DNA of 64,000 bases, taken from NCBI GenBank assembly GCA_024803745.1, contig JANJXV010000161.1, forward strand, positions 1,686,001-1,750,000, in the 5' to 3' direction. The notes beneath the pieces are model-generated. The model ran no database searches. It was not told where the DNA came from and saw only the letters and a program-made list of their open reading frames with translations. Each line of letters opens with the position of its first letter. Within the stretch, counting starts at the first letter, position 1. This document shows positions 45,531-58,594 of the stretch, piece by piece. The stretch comes from Megascapheus bottae. Lineage: Eukaryota; Chordata; Mammalia; Rodentia; Geomyidae. The position numbers and the translations under genes were made by a program.

Positions 45531-48500
45531 CTACTGATGATGACGAATGAGGGAAACCACTGAGCCTAAGTTCCTTTGAGTCTGGCTTACTTCACTTAAT
45601 ATGATTTGTTCTAAGTCTTTCCATTTCCTAACAAATGGGGCGATGTCATTCTTTCTGACAGCAGCATGGAATTCCATTGTGTACAAATACCACAACTTGT
45701 TGATCCACTCATCACCTGAGGGACATCTGGGTTGGTTCCATATCTTTGCTATGGTGAATAGTGCTGCAATGAACATTGTTGTGCTAGTGGGTTTAGTATG
45801 CCCTTGTTTCTGGATTGTTGGGTAAATGCCAAGTACTGGAATTGCTGGGTCATAGGGGAGTTGTATGTTTAGCGTTTTGAGGCACTACCGCACTGCTTTC
45901 CATAGTGGTTGAAGGAGTTTGCACTCCCATCAACAATGTAGTAGTGATCCCTTCTGGCCACATCCCCTGCAGCATCTGTTGTCAGTCGTTTTCCTGATCT
46001 TGGCCATTCTAACTGGGGTTAGGTGGAATCTTAGACTTGTTTTGATTTGCATTTCTTTTATGACCAGAGATGTTGAGTATTTCTTCATGTGTCTATAGGC
46101 CATTTTTGTTTCTTCTTCAGAGAAGACTCTCTTTACTTCTTTGGCCCATTTTTAATGGGATGGGTGTTACTTTGGAGGTTAGTTTTGGAGTGATTCAATT
46201 TTTTGAGTTGTTGATATATTTTAGAGATGAGGCCTTGGTCCGTTGTTTGGTTGGTGAAGATCTTCTCCCACTCTGTAGGCTTCCTGATTAGTTTACTAGC
46301 TATATCCGTTGCCATACAAAAGCTCTGCAGTTTAATTCAGTCCCACTTATCCAGCCTTTCTCTGATTTGTTGTGATTCTTGGTCCTTATTAAGAAAGTTT
46401 CGACCTGTGCCAAGGAGGCCTAGTGTATCTCCTATTCCTTCCTGTAAACTTTTCAGTGTGTCAGCTTTTACCTCCACGTCTTTGATCCATTTGGAGTTAA
46501 TTCTAGTGCAAGGTGACAAAGAAGGATCCAACTTTATTTTTCTGCAGGTGTTTAACCAGTTCTGCCAGCACAACTTGTTGAAGAGGCTATCTTTCTGCCA
46601 TTCTACTTTTTTGGCTCCCTGGTCAAAGATTAGGTGGCCATAGGTCTGTGGTTTAATATCTGGGTCCGCAGTTCTACTCCATTGGACTTCAGGCCTGTTC
46701 TTGTGCCAGTACCAAGCTGTTTTGAGAATTATAGCTCTGTAATAGAGTCTTAAGTTTGGAATTGAAATTCCTCCAGCGCTGTTCTTTCTGCTAAGAAGTG
46801 TTTTTGCTATACGGGGTCTTTTATTATTCCATATGAAAGTTTGAATTGCCTCTTCTATGTCTTTAAAGAATGACATTGGGATGTTGATGGGTATTACATT
46901 GAATTTGTAGATAGCCCTTGGCAAGATTGTCATTTTCACAATGTTGATTCTTCCAATCCAGGAGCATGGGAGGTTTTTCCATTTCCTTAGTTCTGCTTTA
47001 ATTTCCTTTTTTAGGGTTTTAAAGTTTTCATCTAAACGGTCCTTTACATTCTTAGTTAAGCTAATTGCTAGGTACTTTATTTTCTTGGAGGCTATTGTGA
47101 AAGGATTTTCTTTCCTGATTATTGCCTCGTTCCTCTCAGTGTTGGCGTAAAGTAAGGCAGCTGATTTGTGAGGGTTGATTTTATGGCCTGCTACCCTTCC
47201 AAAGCTTTGAATCAGCTCAAGGAGCTTGGGAGTAGAGTCTATAGGATTCTTTAAATACAGAATCATGTCATCTGCAAAGAGGGATAGTGTTATTTCCTCT
47301 TTCCCTACTTGGATCCACTTTATGCTTGCTTCTTGCCTTATTGCACTGTCTAGGAATTCTAGTACTATGTTAAAAAGGAGTGGAGAGAGTGGGCATCCTT
47401 GTCCCGTTCCTGATTTTAGAGGGAATGGCTTTAGATTTTCACCATTAAGTATAATATTAGCAGTGGGTTTCTCATACACAGCCTTTATTACATTGAGAAA
47501 TGTTCCATGGATTCCTAGTTTCTCCACATCTTTTTACATAAAGGGGTTTTGGATCTTGTCAAATGCCTTTTCCGCATCTATTGAGACAATCATGTGATTT
47601 TATCCCTGCTCATGTTGATGTGTTGAATTATATTAATTGATTTGTGTATGTTGAACCAGCTTTGCCTCCCTGTGATGAATCCAGTTTGATCATAGTGTAT
47701 AATTTTTTTGATGAGTTGTTGTAGACGGTTGGCCAGTATTTTGTTGAGAAGTTTTGCATCGATGTTCATCAAAGAAATGGGTCTATTGATCTCTTTCTTT
47801 GATGAATCTCTGTCTGGTTTGGGGATGAGGGATATGCTGGCTTCACAGAATCAGTTTGGTAAAGGACCTTCATTTTCAATTTCGTTGAAGAGCTTGAGGA
47901 ATATTGGTGTGAGCTCTGCTTTGAAGACCTTATAGAATTCAGCTGTGAATCCATCTGGCCCTGGGCTCTTTTTAAGTGGAAGTTGTCTAATTTCCATTTC
48001 TATTTCAGAGCTTGAAATAGGTCTGTTGAGTTGGGTTAGCCCTTCTTGGTTCAGTGTGGGTATGTTAATATTGTCTAGGAATTCATCCATTTCTTCTAGA
48101 TTCTCAAATTTGTTGGCGTAAAGGTTTGAGAAGTATTCCCTCATGTTATTCTGGATCTTGATAATTTCTGTCGTGATATTACCATTTTCATCTGCGATTT
48201 TGTTTATTTCGATATGCTCTCTTCTTTTTTTGGTAAGATTTGCTAAGGGCTTGTCCATTTTGTTAATTCTTTCAAAGAACCAACTCCTTGTTTTGTTGAT
48301 TCTTTCTATAGATTTCTTTTATTCCAAATCATTTAATTCTGCTTTGATTTTAATAATTTGCTTTCTCCTAATGGGTTTAGGGTTGGTTTGTTGCTCTTTT
48401 TCCATGAGGTTAAGGTGAGACATTAACTAGTTGGTTTGCCATTTTTCCAACTTGCTGTTGTAGGCCCTCAGCGCTATAAATTTTCCTCTGAGTACTGCCT

Positions 48501-49374
48501 TTGTTGTGCCCCTAAGGAGTTGATATTTGTGTGCTCCTTATTGTTAAATTTCATAAACAGTTGGATATCTGTTCTGATCTCTTCGATTACACATTGATTT
48601 TGATTCAACAATGTGTTGTTCAGTCTCCATGAGTTACAGGGTTTTCTTTGGTGGAGATTTGTGTTCAGCTCCAATTTGATGCCTTTATGGTCTGAGAGTG
48701 TGCATGGAATAATTTCAGTGTTTCTGAATCTGTCCAGGTTTGCTTTATGGCCTAAGATGTGGTCTATTTTGGAAAATGTTCCATGTGCTGCTGAGAAAAA
48801 CGTATATTGTGGTGTTACTGGGTGGAATATTCTGCAGATGTCTGTTAGATCTAGTTGGTCTATATAGTTGTTCAGTTCTAAGGTTTCTCTTTTGAGTTTT
48901 TGCCTTGATGATCTGTCCATAGGTGAGAGTGGTGTGTTAAACTCACCAACAACCACTGTATTTCGATCTATGTATGGTTTCAGTGTAAGTAAAGTTTGCT
49001 TGATGAAGTTTGGAGCTCCGGGATTGGGTGTGTAAATATTTAGGATCGTTATGTCTTCCGGGAGGAAAGATCCCTTTAGTAGTATGTAGTAACCTTCTTT
49101 GTCTTTTCTTACTAATTTTAGTTTGAAGTCTATTGTATCTGATAGGAGGATGGCAACTCTAGCCTGTTTATGGGGGCAGTTAGCTTGATAGAGTTTATTC
49201 CAACCTCTCCCTTTCAAAAGATGATTGTTTTTGGGTAAGATGTGTCTCTTGAAGACAGCAGAACGATGGCTCTTGCTTTTTGATCCAACTAGACAACCTA
49301 TGCCGTTTAATTGGAGAGTTAAGTCCATTGATATTGAGAGTTAGGATTGAGAGATATTTATTAGTTCCTACCAT
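45531..49374 (-). pseudogene. L1 ORF2 of U3, broken
   Basis: The start at 49374 reads into SFCCLQETHLTQ without the TGA found in U0, U1, U2 and U4, so the endonuclease QETH motif is in frame with the ATG. The frame change after it is still present, as is the common 1-nt loss before [11 protein letters not shown]. Unit-specific damage includes TAA for Leu after NPFM near 47535. The RT frame (47527-46337, 396 codons) ends at the same TGA as in U2. Confidence 0.9.
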
Positions 49375-49422
49375 TTTTAAAAGCTTTTAGTAGGGCCTGT
49401 GTCTTGACAGTTCTTGTGGTCC

Positions 49423-50610
49423 TTAGATGGTATGCTGTTTAGGTGCCTTTTCTTTCCCTATATTGCATTTATTTTGGTTTTCTATGTATAGAGCATCTTT
49501 GAGAATTCTCTGTAGTGTTGGTTTTGTTTCGACATATTGTTGCAGCTTTTCCCTGGAATGGAATGTTTTTATTGTTCCCTCAGTTATGAATGAGAGCTTA
49601 GCTGGCTACAGTATTCTTGGTTGGTAGTTATTTGATTTAAGGGCATGACATATATGCTTCCAGTCACTTCGTGCTAGCATGGTCTCTGCTGAGAAATCTG
49701 GGGTTATTCTGATTGGCTTGCTTTTGTAGGTTACTGATCCCTTTTCCCTGGCTGCCTTTAGGATCTTTCCCTTCGTTTCTATTGATCCAGTTCGGATCAC
49801 AATGTGGCGGTGGGATGTTCTTTTCTGCTCAGGTCTGTTTGGGGTTCTAAAAGCTTCTCGTATGTGGATGGGCCTGCCCTTCTGGATATTTGGGAAATTC
49901 TCTGAGATGATTCCCTGAAGTATATTTCCAATACCATTGACCTCTTTCTCCACGCCCTCCTCAATACCAACTAGCCTTAAATTAGGCTTCCTAATTGTAT
50001 CTTGGACCTCCTGAAGCGCTCTCTCATATTTCCTAGATTTGGATTGACTCATTTTCTGTTCTTTCTCTATAATACCTAAATTATCTTCAGCCACGGAAAT
50101 TCTCTCCTCTGCATTGTCTAACCTGCTATCAAAGCTATCTACTTTATTTTTCATCTCCCTTGCTTTTAATTGCTCACTTTTGATGCCTTGCATGTCTTGT
50201 TTTAGATCATGTATGGATTTCTTTATCTCCACGATTTCCTTTTGAGTGGTTAGCTCAGTAGCTTTATTTTCTTTGGACATTTGCTGGAGTTTGGTCACGT
50301 TTTTATATGTGGATTCTATGAATTCATCCATCTTTCTTTGAAAAACCTTTATTATGGCCTCCTTTATGGCTTCTTCTTTTTCACTTATCACCTTGTTTTT
50401 GCTTTCCTCTTGTTCAGGTATGGCTTCCTCCATTATCTCTTTCTTTATATTTTCACATTTTTCATTAATGATGTTTATCAATTGCATTTGTGTAGCACTT
50501 GGAAGACTCTCCTCTAGGTTTGCCAGTGACTGTTCCATTGTATGTTTATATTGGGTGGGGGATGTTGTTTCTTGATTTGACATTTTTCTTGAGTTTCTTG
50601 TTCTGCCCAT
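49423..50610 (-). pseudogene. L1 ORF1 of U3, 334-codon open frame
   Basis: One frame runs from 50610 to 49606. It has a Gln/Lys/Glu-rich coiled coil (about residues 45-185), an RRM beginning near NLRLVGIEEG, and C-terminal domain residues REKGSVTYKSKPIRITPD. Four bases near 50060, absent from the other readable units, keep the frame. The protein still stops at the TAG after NYQPRIL, about 60 codons short of the domain's end at 49423, so a full-length ORF1p is not expected. Untruncated length would be about 395 residues, longer than the human 338. Confidence 0.9.
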
Positions 50611-51170
50611 TTGAAAATGGGAGCAAGATTACTACTGAATACGATTATAGTTTTTCAGATATAACCAACCTAGACCTCTGTAGCTGGCAGACACTAGATG
50701 TTCACAAGTTTTGATTGGTATTATCACTCTTTCTTTTTCTGCACTTACAGACCAGTCTAATACAACCACTGATAAGCGATTTATACCCAAAACAATAAGC
50801 CTCTCAATCCAATCTCTATTGTCTTTAAGTCCCTCTGAGCCTAGAGAATAATTAACCACCTACATATACAATATTGCTCAACAGCCATCAAGTGTAGATC
50901 CGTGCAGTATAAGCGTTGAAAGACGAGCAGAGGTCCAGAGATAGAAAAAAAGAATGAGAGAGGTCAGGGGAGGTGCAAGAGGATTAACGTAGGAGTGTAA
51001 GAATATTGTAGTAATGAAGAAAAGTTATAGCATAAGGATAACTGACCTAAGTTGGTAAGTAGGTAGCATATTTGAGTACAAAGTTTGGAAAGTATTAGAA
51101 TAAAACTTATGTGTTGCTGCACGACTAGCTCTTAGCCCAACCAGTGGCCTCACAGTGGACCATGGGATGG

Positions 51171-52544
51171 ATCTGTTTTTCTTGTCTACGTTGAGGGAAA
51201 GGGGTATTTCACAAGATGCAGAAGCGAAGATTTCAGAAGCAAATGCTGTGAGTGAATTAGCTCGTAAAAAGCATTTTTATTTTCTTTTATCTTTCTGCCA
51301 GTCTTGGGGCTTGAATTCAGGGCCTGAGCACTGTCCTTGGGTTTTCTCAAGTCTAGCCCTCTGCCACTTGAGCCACAGTGCCACATCTAGATTTTCTATC
51401 TATGTGGTACTGAGCAATCAAACCCAGATCTTCATGGATGCTACGCAAGCACTCTACCACTATGTCAAACTCTCAATCCTGACATAGTAATTATAAAGTC
51501 ATCATCATCATCATCATCATATCCAAATATCCTTTCTCCTACAAAGAATGAACACATTACTGTGTCTAATGCTTTTTTTTAATTTCACTAATTCTTCTGT
51601 GTTTTTCCCTCTTGCATTTTTTACACATGACAGCAAAGCTAATCATCAGGAAAAAATTGATTAGGATACAGAAACCTAATAATATCCTAGTAGATTGACG
51701 TCAAAAATATGTGCAAGATGCCCTGTGTGTTTGACCTAGTGGGAGAGTCCTTGGCTACCAAGCAGTAAGCCTCAGGTTTGATTCCTCATTACCACATACA
51801 TAGAAAACGCTGCAAGTGGTGCTGTGGCTCGGTGGGACAGCTAAAGCCTAAAGAAAGCCCAAGAACAATGTTCACACTCTGAGGTCAAGTCCCAAGACTA
51901 GCAAAAACAAAAAAAAAATTCGATAAGGGGCAAAATGCAGGCAGAGAAGGCACTGTGAAGCAAATGTTTTGTAAAGGATGAGGGCAATATTGACCCTTAA
52001 GTTTGGATCTTACCTAAGAAAGGCTCCTTGAGCCTGAGACCAGACTGGTAGTTGGGCCTAGTGGAAGACATTGGGATTGGACAAATAAGGTGTGCTGTAT
52101 ACTACATCCACATATATATTGTGAGATTGGAGGAGAGATTCAGCCTCCAGTATGTCTTTGGTGAGGTCTTTTGTGAGCAAGGATCTTTGGTCATTGGGCC
52201 CTGAAAGGTGACCCTGCCTCCCTCACAATGGAACAGAATATGGAACCCTGGTAACCAAGCCACTGTAACTAACAACCAGCTCAAGCCAGCTCACTTGGCC
52301 TGTGGCTCAGGAGGAAGAAAGATGTTGCTGTGCTGTTGCCAAAGGTCAGGAAACTCGAGTCTCAGGCATGGAAGTTGTGGATGTCTTACTCGAAGATGTA
52401 CATGCTAGATCATTGCCAAGCCACAAATCCAGTATAACAGAACTTTCTCTAAGAAGAAGGCCAGGAAAATCCAGGGCAACCAGATGAGGTAAATTTCTAA
52501 GAAGAAATGTATTTGACCCCATCATCCTCCCCACACACTACAAC
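51171..52544 (+). pseudogene. RalGDS-like first-exon block, U3
   Basis: The 66-codon frame at 52208-52408 has the Gln/Gln/Val version shared with U0 and U4. The ATC tract (about 51501) has six repeats. Confidence 0.7.
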
Positions 52545-52961
52545 TTTCTTTTTTTTCATTTTTTATTGTAATTAGTAAAAGGGTTAGATGATATTTGCCA
52601 GATAGAAGGTGCATTAATTCACATACATTGATACCCTTTCACATGTCTTGGTACCCATTTCCCTCCAACCCCACACCCCCCACCCGTCTTGGTTTTCCCC
52701 CCTTCCCTATCAAATTTCAAATATCCAAATACAAATAAATTCAATATATCAGATAACAAAGTGAGATACTATACCAATATGGGATAACCAAGGGACAGCA
52801 AGCGAGATGAGAGACAACATAGTACATTAAGGACAACAATCATTCATTATATGGCTTTTGTGTCAATATCCTGGAGGTCCTTTCAATTAGCTTCACATTA
52901 TATGGCCTTATATATGGCCTTTTGCTCTATTGCCAATCTCTGCTAGTAGAGCCCAAGGTTT

Positions 52962-55900
52962 CTACTGATTATGACGAATGAGGGAAACCACTGAGCCTAA
53001 GTTCCTTTGAGTCTGGCTTACTTTACTTAATATGATTTGTTCTAAGTCTTTCCATTTCCTAACAAATGGGGCGATGTCATTCTTTCTGACAGCAGCATAG
53101 AATTCCATTGTGTACAAATACCACAACTTGTTGATCCACTCATCAACTGAGGGACATCTGGGTTGGTTCCATATCTATGCTATGGTGAATAGTGCTGCAA
53201 GGAACATTGTTGTGCTAGTGGGTTTAGTAGGCCCTTGTTTCTGGATTGTTGGGTAAATGCCAAGTACTGGAATTGCTGGGTCATAGGGGAGTTGTATGTT
53301 TAGCGTTTTGAGGCACTGCCGCACTGCTTTCCATAGTGGTTGAATGAGTTTGCACACCCACCAACAGTGTAGTAGTGATCCCTCCTGACCACATCCCCTC
53401 CAGAATCTGTTGTCATTCGTTTTCCTGATCCTGGCCATTCTAACTGGAGTTAGGTGGAATCTTAGACTTGTTTTGATTTGCATTTCTTTTATGACCAGAG
53501 ATGTTGAGCATTTCTTCATGTGTCTATAGGCCATTTTTGTTTCTTCTTCAGAGAAGACTCTCTTTAAGTCTTTGGTCCATTTTTTAATGGGATGGGTGTT
53601 ACTTTGGAGGTGAGTTTTGGAGTGATTCAATTTTTTGAGTTGTTGATATATTTTAGATATGAGGCCTTGTTCCGTTGTTTGGGTGGTGAAGATCTTCTCC
53701 CACTCTGTAGGCTTCCTGATTAGTTTACTAGCTATATCCGTTGCCATACAAAAGCTCTGCAGTTTAATGCAGTCCCACTTATCCAGCCTTTCTCTGATTT
53801 GTTGTGATTCTTGGTCCTTATTAAGAAAGTTTCGACCTGTACCAAGGAGGCCTAGTGTATCTCCTATTCCTTCCTGTAAACTTTTCAGTGTGTCAGCTTT
53901 TACCTCCACGTCTTTGATCCATTTGGAGTTAATTCTAGTGCAAGGTGACAAAGAAGGATCCAACTTTAGTTTTCTGCAGGTGTTTAACCAGTTCTGCCAG
54001 CACAACTTGTTGAAGAGGCTATCTTTCTGCCATTCTATTTTTTTGGCTCCCTGGTCAAAGATTAGGTGTCCATAAGTCTGTGGTTTAATATATGGGTCCG
54101 CAGTTCTACTCCATTGGACTTCAGGCCTGTTCTTGTGCCAGTACCAAGCTGTTTTGAGAATTATAGCTCTGTAATAGAGCCTTAAGTTTGGAATTGAAAT
54201 TCCTCCAGCGCTGTTCTTTCTGCTAAGAAGTGTTTTTGCTATACGGGGTCTTTTATTATTCCATATGAAATTTTGAATTGCCTCTTCTATGTCTTTAAAG
54301 AATGACATTGGGATGTTGATGGGTATTACATTGAATTTGTAGATAGCCCTTGGCAAGATTGTCATTTTCACAATGTTGATTCTTCCAATCCAGGAGCATG
54401 GGAGGTTTTTCCATTTCCTTAGTTCTGCTTTAATTTCCTTTTTTAGGGTTTTAAAGTTTTCATCTAAACGGTCCTTTACATTCTTAGTTAAGCTAATTGC
54501 TAGGTACTTTATTTTCTTGGAGGCTATTGTGAAAGGATTTTCTTTCCTGATTATTGCCTCGTTCCTCTCAGTGTTGGCGTAAAGTAAGGCAGTTGATTTG
54601 TGAGGGTTGATTTTATGGCCTGCTACCCTTGCAAAGCTTTGAATCAGCTCAAGGAGCTTGGGAGTAGAGTCTATAGGATTCTTTAAATACAGAATCATGT
54701 CATCTGCAAAGAGGGATAGTGTTATTTCCTCTTTCCCTACTTGGATCCCCTTTATGCTTGCTTCTTGCTATATTGCACTGCCTAGGAATTCTAGTACTAT
54801 GTTAAAAAGGAGTGGAGAGAGTGGGCATCCTTGTCTCGTTCCTGATTTTAGAGGGAATGGCTTTAGATTTTCACCATTAAGTATAATACTAGCAGTGGGT
54901 TTCTCATACACAGCCTTTATTACATTGAGAAATGTTCCATGGATTCCTAGTTTCTCCACATCTTTTAACATAAAGGGGTTTTGGATCTTGTCAAATGCCT
55001 TTTCCGCATCTATTGAGACAATCATGTGATTTTATCCCTGCTCCTCTTGATGTGTTGAATTATATTAATTGATTTGTGTATGTTGAACCAGCTTTGCCTC
55101 CCTGTGATGAATCCAGTTTGATCATAGTGTATATTTTTTTCATGAGTTGTTGTAGACGGTTGGCCAGTATTTTGTTGAGAAGTTTTGCATCGATGTTCAT
55201 CAAAGAAATGGGTCTATAGATCTCTTTCTTTGATGAATCTCTGTCTGGTTTGGGGATGAGGGATATGCTGGCTTCACAGAATCAGTTTAGTAAAGAACCT
55301 TCATTTTCAATTTCGTTGACGAGCTTGAGGAGTATTGGTGTGAGCTCTGCTTTGAAGACCTTATAGAATTCAGCTGTGAATCCATCTGGCCCTGGGCTCT
55401 TTTTAAGTGGAAGTTGTCTAATTTCCATTTCTATTTCAGAGCTTGAAATAGGCCTGTTGAGTTGGGTTAGCTCTTCTTGGTTCAGTGTGTGTATGTTAAT
55501 ATTGTCTAGGAATTCATCCATTTCTTCTAGATTCTCAAATTTGTTGGCGTAAAGGTTTGAGAAGTATTCCCTCATGATATTCTGGATCTTGGTAATTTCT
55601 GTCGTGATATTACCATTTTCATCTGCGATTTTGTTTATTTCGATATGCTCTCTTCTTTTTTTGGTAAGATTTGCTAAGGGCTTGTCAATGTTGTTAATTC
55701 TTTCAAGAACCAACTCCTTGTTTTGTTGATTCTTTCTATAGTTTTTTTTATTCCAAATCATTTAATTCTGCTTTGATTTTAATAATTTGCTTTCTCCTAA
55801 TGGGTTTAGGGTTGGTTTGTTGCTCTTTTTCCAGGAGGTTAAGGTGAGACATTAACTAGTTGGTTTGCCATTTTTCCAACTTGCTGTTGTAGGCACTCCA

Positions 55901-56803
55901 CGCTATAAATTTTCCTCTGAGTACTGCCTTTGTTGTGTCCCTAAGGAGTTGATATTTGTGTGCTCCTTATTGTTAAATTTCATAAACAGTTGGATATCTG
56001 TTCTGATCTCTTCGATTACCCATTGTTTTTGATTCAACAATGTGTGGTTCAGTCTCCATGAGTTACAGGGTTTTCTTTGGTGGAGATGTGTGTTCAGCTC
56101 CAATTTGATGCCTTTATGGTCTGAGAGTGTGCATGGAATAATTTCAGTGTTTCTGAATCTGTCCAGGTTTGCTTTATGGCCTATGATGTGGTCTATTTTG
56201 GAAAATGTTCCATGTACTGCTGAGAAAAACGTATATTGTGGTGTTACTGGGTGGAATATTCTGCAGATGTCTGTTAGATCTAGTTGGTCTATATAGTTGT
56301 TCAGTTCTAAGGTTTCTCTGTTGAGTTTTTGCCTTGTTGATCTGTCCATAGGTGAGAGTGGTGTGTTAAACTCACCAACAATCACTGTGTTTCGATCTAT
56401 GTATGGTTTCAGTGTAAGTAAAGTTTGCTTGATGAAGTTTGGAGCTCCGGAATTGGGTGTGTAAATATTTAGGATCGTTATGTCTTCCGGGAGGAAAGAT
56501 CCCTTTAGTAGTATGTAGTAACCTTCTTTGTCTTTTCTTACTAATTTTAGTTTGAAGTCTATTGTATCTGACATGAGGATGGCAACTCTAGCCTGTTTAT
56601 GGGGGCAGTTAGCTTGATAGAGTTTATTCCAACCTCTCACTTTCAAAAGATGATTGTTTTTGGGTAAGATGTGTCTCTCGAAGTCAGCAGAACGATGGCT
56701 CTTGCTTTTTGATCCAACTAGACAACCTATGCCGTTTAATTGGAGAGTAAAGTCCATTGATATTGAGAGTTAGGATTGAGAGATATTTATTAGTTCCTAC
56801 CAT
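52962..56803 (-). pseudogene. L1 ORF2 of U4, broken
   Basis: The endonuclease frame 56757-55903 (284 codons) is open after the shared TGA and frame change. RT is split by a unit-specific TAG at about 54767 (SAI-stop in place of SAIRQ). The frame from 54698 is open for 507 codons to a TAG at 53175 (FTIA-stop, Lys codon lost). The Cys motif reads [16 protein letters not shown], with the first Cys replaced by Phe. Confidence 0.9.
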
Positions 56804-56851
56804 TTTTAAAAGCTTTTAGTAGGGCCTGTGTCTTGACAGTTCTTGTGGTCC

Positions 56852-58035
56852 TTAGATGGTATGCTGTTTAGGTGCCATTTCTTTCCCTATATTGCATTTA
56901 TTTTGGTTTTCTATGTATAGAGCATCTTTGAGAATTCTCTGTAGTGTTGGTTTTGTTTCGACATATTGTTGCAGCTTTTCCCTGGAATGGAATGTTTTTA
57001 TTTTTCCCTCAGTTATGAATGAGAGCTTAGCTGGCTACAGTATTCTTGGTTGGTAGTTATTTGATATAAGGGCATGACATATATGCTTCCAGTCACTTCG
57101 TGCTTGCATGGTCTCTGCTGAGAAATCTGGGGTTATTCTGATTGGTTTGCCTTTGTAGGTTACTGATCCCTTTTCCCTGGCTGCCTTTAGGATCTTTCCT
57201 TTCGTTTCTATTGATCCAGTTCGGATCACAATGTGGCGGTGGGATGTTCTTTTCTGGTCAGGTCTGTTTGGGGTTCTAAAAGCTTCTCGTATGTGGATGG
57301 GCCTGCCCTTCTGGATATTTGGGAAATTCTCTGAGATGATTCCCTGAAGTATATTTCCAATACCATTGACCTCTTTCTCCACGCCCTCCTCAATACCAAC
57401 TAGCCTTAAATTAGGCTTCCTAATTGTATCTTGGACCTCCTGAAGCGCTCTCTCATATTTCCTAGATTTGGATTGACTCATTTTCTGTTCTTTATAATAC
57501 CTAAATTATCTTCAGCCACGGAAATTCTCTCCTCTGCAATGTCTAACCTGCTATCAAAGCTATCTACTTTATTTTTCATCTCCCTTGCTTCTAATTGCTC
57601 ACTTTTGATGCCTTGCATCCCTTGTTTTAGATCATGTATGGATTTCTTTATCTCCTTGATTTCCATTTGAGTGGTTAGCTCAGTAGCTTTATTTTCTTTG
57701 GACATTTGCTGGAGTTTCGTCACGTTTTTATTTGTGGATTCTTTGAATTCATCCATCTTTCTTTGAAAAACCTTTATTATGGCCTCCTTTATGGCTTCTT
57801 CTTTTTCACTTATCACCTTGTTTTTGCTTTCCTCTTGTTCAGGTATGGCTTCCTCCATTATCTCTTTCTTTATATTTTCACATTTTTCATTAATGATGTT
57901 TATCAATTGCATTTGTGTAGCAATTGGAAGACTCTCCTCTAGGTTTGCCAGTGACTGTTCCATTGTCTGTTTACATTGGGTGGGGGATGTTGTTTCTTGA
58001 TTTGACATTTTTCTTGAGTTTCTTGTTCTGCCCAT
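56852..58035 (-). pseudogene. L1 ORF1 of U4, frameshifted
   Basis: Frames 58035-57478 and 57481-57035 are split by the 4-nt loss. The TAG after NYQPRIL is present. Confidence 0.9.
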
Positions 58036-58594
58036 TTGAAAATGGGAGCAAGATTACTACTAAATACGATTATAGTTTTTCAGATATACCCAACCTAGAC
58101 CTCTGTAGCTGGCAGAAACTAGATGTTCACAAGTTTTGATTGGTATTATCACTCTTTCTTTTTGTGCACTTACAGACCAGCCTAATACAACCACTGATAA
58201 GCGATTTATACCCAAAACAATAAGCCTCTCAATCCAATCTCTATTGTCTTTAAGTCCCTCTGAGCCTAGAGAATAATTAACCACCTACATATACAATATT
58301 GCTCAACAGCCATCAAGTGTAGATCCGTGCAGTATAAGGGTTGAAAGACGAGCAGAGGTCCAGAAATAGAAAAAAAGAATGAGAGAGGTCAGGGGAGGTG
58401 CAAGAGGATTAACGTAGGAGTGTAAGAATATTGTAGTAATGAAGAAAAGTTATAGCATAAGGATAACTGACATAAGTTGGTAAATAGGTAGCATATTTGA
58501 GTACAAAGTTTGGAAAGTATTAGAATAAAACTTATGTGTTGCTACACGACTAGCTCTTAGCCCAACCAGTGGCCTCACAGTGGACCATGGGATG

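Larger units (their letters stand above)
45113..51170 (-). mobile_element. L1 of unit U3, least damaged 5' half
   Basis: Same structure as the other units. It is the only one without the 4-nt loss in ORF1, and among the readable array units the only one with a Cys codon (TGT) rather than TGA before LQETH. Its ORF2 3' part carries the damage shared with U2. Confidence 0.95.
52545..58594 (-). mobile_element. L1 of unit U4, near full length
   Basis: Same structure. Base differences are scattered, and it resembles U0 and U5 in ORF2 more than U1 or U2. Confidence 0.95.
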
